Shown piece by piece: positions 1-5,880 of a DNA stretch of 11,117 nucleotides (position 1 is the first letter of the stretch; each line of letters opens with the position of its first letter). A program made the position numbers and the translations under genes. A model generated the notes under the pieces. The model saw nothing but the letters and a program-made list of their open reading frames with translations. It made no database searches and was not told the origin of the DNA. The stretch is from an uncultured Atopobium sp. (GTDB taxonomy: Bacteria; Actinomycetota; Coriobacteriia; Coriobacteriales; Atopobiaceae): the NCBI GenBank assembly GCA_916720015.1, contig CAKAPZ010000021.1:1-11117 (forward strand). The letters are read 5' to 3'.

Positions 1-132
1 TGGCAGGTTATCAATACAGAAATAACCCATGTCCTCAAACACATGGAGCGCCTGCGTACGACCCGATCCAGACATACCCGTAATAATGACAATGTCGGGA
101 ATAACTGAAGATGTAGGATCGTTTTTCTTCAC
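1..132 (-). CDS. rapZ: RapZ-family nucleotide-binding protein, N-terminal part (cut by window edge)
   Basis: The first 44 codons are present and the frame runs off the left edge. The start is a GTG at 132, preceded by AAGGAG (138-143) with a 5-base spacer. Residues 14-27 read [14 protein letters not shown], the P-loop (Walker A) typical of the RapZ/YvcJ family. It is followed by the family's [17 protein letters not shown] stretch, which ends exactly at the edge. Known members are about 280-300 residues, so only a sixth is visible. RapZ in enterobacteria is an RNA-binding adaptor controlling amino-sugar synthesis. In Gram-positives the gene usually sits in a rapZ-yvcK-whiA group, and its role there is less clear. 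It starts 46 bases after the nanE stop, but it is probably a separate housekeeping unit rather than part of the sialic acid pathway. The family call is firm; the functional role in this organism is not known. Confidence 0.9.
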   Translation of the reverse strand, partial: MKKNDPTSSVIPDIVIITGMSGSGRTQALHVFEDMGYFCIDNLP

Positions 133-178
133 AGGCGCTCCTTAAATACGTGACGAGAAAACCTTACCGCTCCAAGCG

Positions 179-868
179 TTAATCCTCAAGTGCTGCAGCA
201 AACCAAGAGGTAATTGAAGTTGGATGTGTAATGGCTGTACCTGAAACAACTGCCCAGGCGCCTGCATCCAGAGCATCTTTTGCGTCTTGTGGTGTGTGAA
301 CGTGACCCTCGCAAATAATGGCGATACCTGGGAATTCAGTGGTTGCCTGCTTAAGAAGGGCAATATCAGGGCCATCATCAAGCGTTGTATCAATAGCGGC
401 CTTGTTGTGAGAGAGCGTAGTTGAAACGAGGTCACAACCAGCGGCAACAGCGCGACGGATGTCATCCATAGTCATGCAGTCAGCCATAATCAGTACGTCA
501 GACTCTGCACGAAGCGCCGCAACGGTCTCTTTAAAGGTTCTACCGTCTGGCCTTGGACGGTCTGTTGCATCTAGGGCAACAACATCTGCGCCTGCGTGAA
601 TACAAGCACGTGCATGACGAAGCGTAGGAGTAATGTAGACGCCTTCGTGACCCTCTTTCCAGAGGCCAATAACAGGAATTTCAACTCTGCCTTTAATGGC
701 AGAGATGTCAGACAAACCCTGGCACCTAATAGCTGCAGCGCCGCCAAGCTCACAAGCGTGAGCAATCTGAGCCATGGTCTCTGGATGCCTCATAGGCTCA
801 CCAGGATACGCCTGGACGCTGACAATGAGCTTTCCTTTAAGTGACTCAACAAGCTCTGAATATGCCAC
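179..868 (-). CDS. nanE: N-acetylmannosamine-6-phosphate 2-epimerase
   Basis: A cytosolic TIM-barrel enzyme converting ManNAc-6-P to GlcNAc-6-P, the last dedicated step of sialic acid breakdown. I place the start at the GTG at 868. It has GAGGAG (875-880) six bases upstream and gives 229 residues, the usual length of the family. The open frame continues up to a TTG at 949, but those 27 extra codons have no good ribosome site and do not look like the family. Numbered from the GTG, recognisable family blocks are KLIVSVQAYPGEP (13-25), AIRCQG with Arg48, GLWKEG with Lys71, LDATDRPRP (99-107), MADCMT with Asp130, and CEGHVHTP with Glu187. Arg48, Lys71, Asp130 and Glu187 correspond by position to the catalytic set described for clostridial NanE. 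The C-terminal VVSGTAITHP is the phosphate-binding end of the barrel. The gene lies 108 bases behind nanK. Confidence 0.93.
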   Translation of the reverse strand: MAYSELVESLKGKLIVSVQAYPGEPMRHPETMAQIAHACELGGAAAIRCQGLSDISAIKGRVEIPVIGLWKEGHEGVYITPTLRHARACIHAGADVVALDATDRPRPDGRTFKETVAALRAESDVLIMADCMTMDDIRRAVAAGCDLVSTTLSHNKAAIDTTLDDGPDIALLKQATTEFPGIAIICEGHVHTPQDAKDALDAGAWAVVSGTAITHPTSITSWFAAALED

Positions 869-976
869 GGTATTCTCCTCACAAGAATGTACGTACGTTA
901 AAAGATATCTGTCTTTGCGGCGTGCTGGATCAGCAAGCCAAGTCAGCAAGCTAGTTAGTGACTTAGCGCTTCCTGC

Positions 977-1966
977 CTAAAGACGCGTCTCTAAATAGCC
1001 AGGTAGAACAAGGTTTTCTGCAGCTCCAATAAGAGGGGCTTCTCCACCAAGGGTACCCTTCACAATAGGCGTTGCTTGAACAGGAGGCATGGCCTGCAGC
1101 TTAAATGCAGCTTCAAGCGCCTCGTGCCAGTACTTACCGCACTCTGCAACAGAACCAGACAGGATGATGACGGAAGGGTCAAGCATGTTGCACATGCTGC
1201 CCAAAACTTCACCAAGCGCACGGCCCGAGCGCTCCTCTGCAGCTTGAGCGATCTTCTCGCCAGCAAGAGCCCTGCGGTCAATCTCTGCGCCATCAAGAGC
1301 AGAACCGTCTTCAAGCGTATCGGAGCCGCCAAGACGGACATACTCGCGAATAATGCCAGGACCTGCGGAAACAGGCTCAAGGTGAGAAGTTCCACCACAA
1401 GGGCAGTCAACGCCGGCTGCTGCTGGAGTTGCAACGTGACCAATGTGGCCAGCCTCGTCATGAGCACCCAGCATCAAAATGCCGTGGTTCACAAAGGCAC
1501 CACCAATGCCCGTGCCAACCGCTACGGTTAAAACGCTGTCTTTACCGTGACCAGCGCCGTGGCGAGCCTCACCCAGGGCATGGGCGTGAACGTCATTGAG
1601 AACGCTGCAAGGAAGGCCAAACTCGCTGGTAACTGCTGAGCCAAGAGCGGTTCCGCCCCAGCCTGGCATAAGCTCGTTTGCGTAGGTGATGTCTCCGGTG
1701 CGAGGGTCAACAACACCGGCAGAAGAAATACCCACGCCAGATATGGTAAGGCCCAGCTCTTGCGCGCGAGCAAGAGCCTCCCTAATTGCCTGCAGAACGG
1801 TGGCAAGAACCTGCTTGCCACCCTCTTTTGCATTGGTAGGAACCTTCTTTACGGACTGAACGTTTGGGGCGTCGGTGCCGTTAAGAGTGACTATGCCACA
1901 GGCGATTTTTGTGCCGCCAATATCAACGGCGCAAACATGTGTGGGAGAAACAAACTTAGAGTCCAT
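977..1966 (-). CDS. nanK: ROK-family sugar kinase, probable N-acetylmannosamine kinase
   Basis: A 329-residue cytosolic ROK kinase, probably phosphorylating ManNAc with ATP to ManNAc-6-P. The N-terminal phosphate loop is DIGGTK (15-20), the catalytic pair Asn124-Asp125 lies in SVLNDVHAHA, and GTGIGGA (151-157) is the second nucleotide loop. EAGHIGH (171-177) contains the ROK substrate and zinc histidines, followed by CPCGGTSHLE (188-197). The usual ROK zinc motif is CxCGxxGCxE; here the final Gly-Cys is Ser194-His195. The ATG at 1966 is preceded by GAGGGG (1972-1977) at 5 bases. It lies 15 bases after the aldolase stop, so the two are surely co-transcribed. Substrate specificity comes from context (lyase before, epimerase after); by sequence alone glucokinase or another hexosamine kinase cannot be excluded. 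Confidence 0.88.
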   Translation of the reverse strand: MDSKFVSPTHVCAVDIGGTKIACGIVTLNGTDAPNVQSVKKVPTNAKEGGKQVLATVLQAIREALARAQELGLTISGVGISSAGVVDPRTGDITYANELMPGWGGTALGSAVTSEFGLPCSVLNDVHAHALGEARHGAGHGKDSVLTVAVGTGIGGAFVNHGILMLGAHDEAGHIGHVATPAAAGVDCPCGGTSHLEPVSAGPGIIREYVRLGGSDTLEDGSALDGAEIDRRALAGEKIAQAAEERSGRALGEVLGSMCNMLDPSVIILSGSVAECGKYWHEALEAAFKLQAMPPVQATPIVKGTLGGEAPLIGAAENLVLPGYLETRL

Positions 1967-1981
1967 GGTGTCCCCTCTTGT

Positions 1982-2905
1982 TTAGAGAAGGCCGTTTGCA
2001 ATAAGAACCTGCTTGATTGCCTCACGATTCTGGCCATCAAGTGGCTTAACAGGACGAGGCATCTGGTCAGAATCAAAGATTCCCATGAGGTTAAGTGCGC
2101 ATTTGAATGCACCAACGCCAGCACCATAGCCCTGAACGCCTGAAGTGACATCAAAGATGTGGGAAATCTCGTTTAGTCGGTCCTGCTCACGCTTGACCTC
2201 TGCCCAGTTACCTTCCTGAGCTGCCTTCCACATGCGGACGTAGCCCTCTGGCTCAACATTAGCAAGACCAGGAACAGAACCGTCTGCACCAGAAAGAAGA
2301 GCGCCGTCAACAACAATCTCGTGACCAGTCAGAAGGGTCAGAGGGTGACCGTTCTTCTCGTTCTCCTGAACAAGATACCTAAAGGAAACGTCATCGCCAG
2401 AAGAGTCCTTAACACCTGCAAGAACACCCTCTGCGCCCAAGCGAGCAAGCATCTTCCAAGGAAGCTTGGTGTGCACGCAGACAGGAATATCGTACGCAAA
2501 CAGAGGTGCGTCCAGCTCCTGGTGAAGGATGCGGAAGTGCTCCTCAATATCAGCTGGGCCACCAAGTGCGTAGAAAGGAGCGGTTGCTACAAGAGCATCT
2601 GCACCCAGTGCGAGGGCACGACGACCGTGCTCCAGGACGCGCTCGGTCTCGGTATCAATGATGCCCACAAGGACCGGAACGCGGTGGTCAACAATGCGGA
2701 CAGCCTCGCGAACAATCTGATCACGACGCTCATCAGTTGCAAAGACAACCTCGCCAGAAGAGCCAAGGAAGAACAGGCCATCTACGCCAGCCTCAATGAG
2801 GCGGTTAATGGAGCGCTCAAATGACTCAACATCAAGCTGATGGTCTGGGGTATCTGGGGTTACAACTGGTGGAACAACACCGCTAAATGGTACGTTACTG
2901 GACAT
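1982..2905 (-). CDS. nanA: DHDPS/N-acetylneuraminate lyase family aldolase, probable sialate lyase
   Basis: A 307-residue class I aldolase, likely splitting Neu5Ac into ManNAc and pyruvate in the cytosol. The Schiff-base lysine is Lys166 in GVKDSSGD, the conserved tyrosine is Tyr138 in FAYDIP, and the pyruvate carboxylate loop is GSSGE (48-52). These show the superfamily clearly. The sugar-binding residues do not follow E. coli NanA: the GYDE stretch there corresponds to TGHE (193-196) here, and the segment after the Lys is DSS rather than FTS. The specific function therefore rests on direct linkage to nanK and nanE. Alternatives are dihydrodipicolinate synthase or a keto-deoxy sugar aldolase. 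The ATG at 2905 has AAAGGA (2912-2917) six bases upstream. A 117-base gap separates it from the esterase gene before it, and that gap holds a palindrome at 2923-2937. Confidence 0.82.
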   Translation of the reverse strand: MSSNVPFSGVVPPVVTPDTPDHQLDVESFERSINRLIEAGVDGLFFLGSSGEVVFATDERRDQIVREAVRIVDHRVPVLVGIIDTETERVLEHGRRALALGADALVATAPFYALGGPADIEEHFRILHQELDAPLFAYDIPVCVHTKLPWKMLARLGAEGVLAGVKDSSGDDVSFRYLVQENEKNGHPLTLLTGHEIVVDGALLSGADGSVPGLANVEPEGYVRMWKAAQEGNWAEVKREQDRLNEISHIFDVTSGVQGYGAGVGAFKCALNLMGIFDSDQMPRPVKPLDGQNREAIKQVLIANGLL

Positions 2906-2922
2906 GCTTTATCCTTTCACAC

Positions 2923-2937
2923 GTTGGAAAATCCAAC
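2923..2937. repeat. 15-bp palindrome upstream of the aldolase gene
   Basis: GTTGGA-AAA-TCCAAC is a perfect 6-bp inverted repeat with a 3-base centre. It lies 18 bases upstream of the nanA ATG, immediately before its ribosome site. It could be a repressor operator or a small mRNA hairpin affecting nanA translation. It is too short and lacks a T-run, so it is unlikely to be a terminator. The rest of the 117-base gap (2906-3022) shows no convincing promoter. Confidence 0.45.
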
Positions 2938-3022
2938 TGGTTTCATACAACAATGTACTGAAGTAGCCGACCAAAGCATTGATCAAAAGCAACTTCAAAG
3001 AACCTACGTAATTATAGTCCGC

Positions 3023-3955
3023 TTAGTTATGACAAAGCCCTGATATAACCTCGCAGAGATAGTTGATTTGCTCGTTCTCAAACTGATTGATGCGCTCGTG
3101 GCCAAACTTGGGGAACACGCGCATTTCCTTCTGTCCTGGCAAGCGATTGTACAGCGCAAACGTTCCCTCAGTTGGCGCGCTCTGGTCCAGCAGAGCCGTG
3201 CCGATAAGCGCAGGCACACGCACCAGCTCTGCCGCGCACGCGCTGTCGAGAAGACCGACCGCGTCGATAGCTGCATCTGATTGCGGAGTGTCTCCGCACC
3301 CGACATGTGCGCGCAGGGTTGTTGCGTTGTCGGCAAAGAACGGGTTCAGCGCCATGGTAGCGCTCACTTCCTTGGGCAGAAGTGCCGCCGCAAACAAAGC
3401 CTGCGAGCCGCCTAGACCTTCTCCCCAGGTGACGGTTGTGCGTCCCAGGAAGCGCGAGGCAACCGAGGCAGCTACCAGCGCGTCATCGATGAGCTGCTTG
3501 AGCGTAGAGGATGCAGCGTCATCTGGGTTGATGAGCGCGTGGGCAAGCTCCTTTGCGGTAAGCGCTCCCCTCCAAGCGTCTTTGAGCTGGGGTTCGCATG
3601 GACGAGCCTCCAGAGCCACGACAGGCAGACCAAGCGCCGAGAAGCGCAATAGATGCAGCCAGCTGCGCACTCCCCGACCAAGATCGGAGAAGAGCACCAC
3701 CGCTGGTAGCTCTGCCGCCAACGAACTCGCTGGGAGAACGACGCGAGCACTCAGCTGCGTCTGGTCAGTTGAGGCAAATGTAATGCGCTTAAACGTTGCG
3801 GTCTGGGTAGCGGACGGAAGCTCAATAACACTCTCTACCTGTGCATTTTGTGCAAACGCTACAGATGGCTCCCAAAATGATTCAAAGTTTGATGGTCTAA
3901 GCCAAGCACCGCGATAAGAACAAGCATCTTCAAGTCTTTGTGTTAAACCCCTCAT
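3023..3955 (-). CDS. Degenerate CE7/AXE1-like esterase homologue, probably catalytically inactive
   Basis: A 310-residue protein related to the esterase just upstream. I choose the ATG at 3955 because it forms an ATGA overlap with the preceding stop and has AGGTGG (3960-3965) before it; an ATG at 3970 is possible but has a weaker site. The C-terminal segment GTALLDQSAP...FALYN...GHERI lines up with GTGLDDPVVP...FAAYN...AHEEI of the neighbour, keeping the Asp257 and His286 positions. The nucleophile motif GASQGG is here GEGLGG (Gly180 in place of Ser) in an ungapped alignment. The FHGYPG oxyanion motif is FSDLGRG, and the NPGQGG motif is lost. There is no signal peptide, so it should be cytosolic. 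Base composition is unusual: 3181-3300 counts about 65% GC, against 47% in 4201-4260. It is probably a pseudo-enzyme or partner subunit. A shifted nucleophile at Ser184 (GGSQ) is the alternative. Confidence 0.78.
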   Translation of the reverse strand: MRGLTQRLEDACSYRGAWLRPSNFESFWEPSVAFAQNAQVESVIELPSATQTATFKRITFASTDQTQLSARVVLPASSLAAELPAVVLFSDLGRGVRSWLHLLRFSALGLPVVALEARPCEPQLKDAWRGALTAKELAHALINPDDAASSTLKQLIDDALVAASVASRFLGRTTVTWGEGLGGSQALFAAALLPKEVSATMALNPFFADNATTLRAHVGCGDTPQSDAAIDAVGLLDSACAAELVRVPALIGTALLDQSAPTEGTFALYNRLPGQKEMRVFPKFGHERINQFENEQINYLCEVISGLCHN

Positions 3956-4992
3956 GCTCCCACCTCGCATTCTGCTTGAGCAGTAAATGAGGAGTCCAAC
4001 TCTTTAAGAGCTTGCTCTCCATTTTCTGAGCAGAAGAAATCGATGATCTTATCGTCAAAATCACCAATCTCTTCATGCGCATAGCCGGGATACAACAAAT
4101 GTCTCTTTGGGCAGGTCAGAGCATTGTAGGCAGCAAACTGAGCCTCTGGCGGAACAACTGGATCATCAAGTCCGGTACCAAAAAGCACAGGACAGGTAAC
4201 CAGACGTGCAAAATTGGCTGAATCAATGTAGGCAAGCTTTGCAAAGACCTCATCAACGCGAGAACCGTCTGCATCAAACCAGCGGGAATAATAACGAATT
4301 CCCTCGTAGGCAACCTCGTCAGCATTAAGCTCCCATACGCACCTAAAATCGGTAAGGAAGGGATAAAGAATTGCTGCTCTATTAATAAGGTCTGGATTAA
4401 GTGCACAGGTAGCAAGACCAATGCCGCCGCCCTGCGATGCGCCGTTCACAAAAATATGGTCTGTATCGATGCCTTCAAGCTGGCGAACAATCCTGCAGAG
4501 CAAGCGAATGTTCTGATACAGGTGCACAAAGTAAAGATCCTCTACTGGTCCGTCCAGTCCAAGCACCAAATGACCAGAAACGGTAGTGCTCTTATATGAG
4601 CTTCCGTCCAAACTGCGGCCACCCTGCCCAGGGTTATCAAGCGCAATCAGTGAGCAGCCCAAGCCTAGAAATGAACTCTGCTCAAACCAACTGCGAGAAG
4701 CCCCTGGATAACCATGGAACTGTAGAACAAGCGGAGTTTGTACGCCCGAGGCAGTCTGTGGGCGCAGATACTTTGCGTAAACTTCCGCGCCATCAATTCC
4801 CACAAACGTCAAATCAAAAAAGTGAGCTAAAGCAGATGACGTGACTTCTGTTGAAGGTACAATCTGCCAGCTGAGAGAAGCGTTATCCGCTTCCTCCATA
4901 CGTGCCTTCCAAAACGCCTCAAAATCCGAAGGATAAGGCGTCAAAGCATGAGCTGCCTTCAATTCTGCAAGCTCAAGCGTTTCTTGGTGCAT
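3952..4992 (-). CDS. CE7/AXE1-family carbohydrate (acetyl)esterase, candidate sialate O-acetylesterase
   Basis: A 346-residue alpha/beta hydrolase of the acetyl xylan esterase/cephalosporin C deacetylase type (typically about 320 residues). I start at the ATG at 4992, which has AGGTGG (4997-5002) upstream. The frame extends to a TTG at 5043, but that part would be encoded by a terminator-like hairpin. From this ATG: FHGYPG (92-97, oxyanion tyrosine), NPGQGG (120-125, the CE7 RGQ-like motif), NGASQGGG with nucleophile Ser186, LDDPVVPP with Asp277, and YAHEE with His306. The triad is complete. There is no signal sequence, so it acts in the cytosol after import. In this operon the natural guess is removal of O-acetyl groups from imported sialic acid, a job done in E. 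coli by the unrelated NanS. Xylan or other acetyl-sugar substrates remain possible. Its stop overlaps the next start by 4 bases. Confidence 0.88.
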   Translation of the reverse strand: MHQETLELAELKAAHALTPYPSDFEAFWKARMEEADNASLSWQIVPSTEVTSSALAHFFDLTFVGIDGAEVYAKYLRPQTASGVQTPLVLQFHGYPGASRSWFEQSSFLGLGCSLIALDNPGQGGRSLDGSSYKSTTVSGHLVLGLDGPVEDLYFVHLYQNIRLLCRIVRQLEGIDTDHIFVNGASQGGGIGLATCALNPDLINRAAILYPFLTDFRCVWELNADEVAYEGIRYYSRWFDADGSRVDEVFAKLAYIDSANFARLVTCPVLFGTGLDDPVVPPEAQFAAYNALTCPKRHLLYPGYAHEEIGDFDDKIIDFFCSENGEQALKELDSSFTAQAECEVGA

Positions 4993-5013
4993 TGATCCAC
5001 CTAACAAGCTAAA

Positions 5014-5037
5014 AGAGCGCAGCCTAAGCTGCGCTCT
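5014..5037 (-). terminator. Hairpin with short T-run between importer and catabolic genes
   Basis: The arms AGAGCGCAGC (5014-5023) and GCTGCGCTCT (5028-5037) pair perfectly over 10 bp around a 4-base loop. On the minus strand the stem is followed by TTTAGCTTGTT, a modest T-tract. It begins 22 bases after the stop of ATPase F and ends about 20 bases before the esterase ATG. It fits a leaky intrinsic terminator that lowers expression of the esterase and nan genes relative to the importer. mRNA processing or stabilisation is the alternative. Confidence 0.72.
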
Positions 5038-5058
5038 GGTCAAACAAAAACGTAAGCG

Positions 5059-5880
5059 CTACTCACCCAGTTTAGGATGAAGCAAAGATGGCGCAGCACC
5101 CAAAAGCGTCTTAGTGTAAGGATCTGTTGGATGCTCAAAGACCTGCTTAGCAGGACCATCTTCCATAATCTGGCCGTGATTCATAACAATGATGCGGTCA
5201 GAAACATAGCGGACAGTCTGGATATCGTGCGAAATAAAGATCATCGAGAGACCCAGCTCAGACTTGAGGTCTGTAAGCAGGTTCAAAATCTGTGCACGAA
5301 CAGAAACGTCCAGTGCGGAAGTAGGCTCGTCAGCAATGATTGCCGATGGATTCAGAGAAAGCGCACGTGCAATGGCAACACGCTGACGCTGACCACCAGA
5401 GAGCTGACCAGGAAGGGCACGAAGTGCGGAATGTGGAAGTCCAACCAAGCTAACCAGCTCATTAATACGGGCTTCTCGCTCCTGCTCTGTTCCTACCTTG
5501 TGTACCAGTAGCGGATCCATAAGCTGATCTTTAACAATCATACGAGGGTTAAGAGCAGTTGCTGGGTCCTGGAAGACAACGGAGACAACGCGGCCAATCT
5601 GCTTCCTGAGCTCTGGAGTACGCTTGGTAACATCCATTCCCTTGAAGTACACATGACCAGACGTTGGAGACTGAAGACCACACATGACATTTGCGGTAGT
5701 AGACTTTCCGCAGCCAGACTCACCAACAATACCAATGGTCTCGCCAGGCATAAGCTTGAGAGAAACATTCTGTACTGCGTGGACCTTATTAGGCTTAAAG
5801 ATTGAGCCCGTACGCGTCTTAAACGTAACCGAAATATCATCGAGGAAGATAATTGGCTGCTCTTCAGTTGTTGTAGCCAT
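5059..5880 (-). CDS. ABC importer ATP-binding protein, DppF/OppF type
   Basis: A 273-residue ABC ATPase powering the importer from the cytosolic face. Walker A is GESGCGKS (53-60), the Q-loop is Gln104 in VFQDPATALNP, the signature is LSGGQ (160-164), Walker B is IIADEP with Glu185, and the switch is His218 in ISHD. All catalytic elements are intact. It is shorter than typical OppF/DppF (about 320-330) because the C-terminal oligopeptide-transporter extension is almost absent, ending soon after PYTKTLLGA. The ATG follows the upstream stop with no gap (TAA-ATG). Its ribosome site, AAGGAGGTGA (5886-5895), lies inside the last codons of the fusion gene and is a near-ideal Shine-Dalgarno, implying tight coupling and strong translation. 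It pairs with the ATPase half of the upstream fusion to form the heterodimeric motor. Confidence 0.95.
   Translation of the reverse strand: MATTTEEQPIIFLDDISVTFKTRTGSIFKPNKVHAVQNVSLKLMPGETIGIVGESGCGKSTTANVMCGLQSPTSGHVYFKGMDVTKRTPELRKQIGRVVSVVFQDPATALNPRMIVKDQLMDPLLVHKVGTEQEREARINELVSLVGLPHSALRALPGQLSGGQRQRVAIARALSLNPSAIIADEPTSALDVSVRAQILNLLTDLKSELGLSMIFISHDIQTVRYVSDRIIVMNHGQIMEDGPAKQVFEHPTDPYTKTLLGAAPSLLHPKLGE

Noticed and set aside
3011..3016. TATAAT on the minus strand as a promoter for nanA
   Set aside because: The -10 box is perfect, but no -35-like hexamer lies 16-18 bases upstream (TTGTCA is only 13 bases away) and there is no extended TG motif. Chance is likely in an A+T-rich gap.
3087..3917. 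Long plus-strand open frame of 276 codons over the degenerate esterase gene
   Set aside because: It is antisense to a gene with recognisable homology and Shine-Dalgarno coupling. It arises from the high GC of this stretch, and its product is low-complexity Ser/Ala/Arg with no family resemblance.
4993..5043. Longer N-terminus of the active esterase from a TTG at 5043
   Set aside because: The extra 17 codons are encoded by the terminator-like hairpin and lack a ribosome site, whereas the ATG at 4992 has AGGTGG upstream and gives a length closer to the family's.
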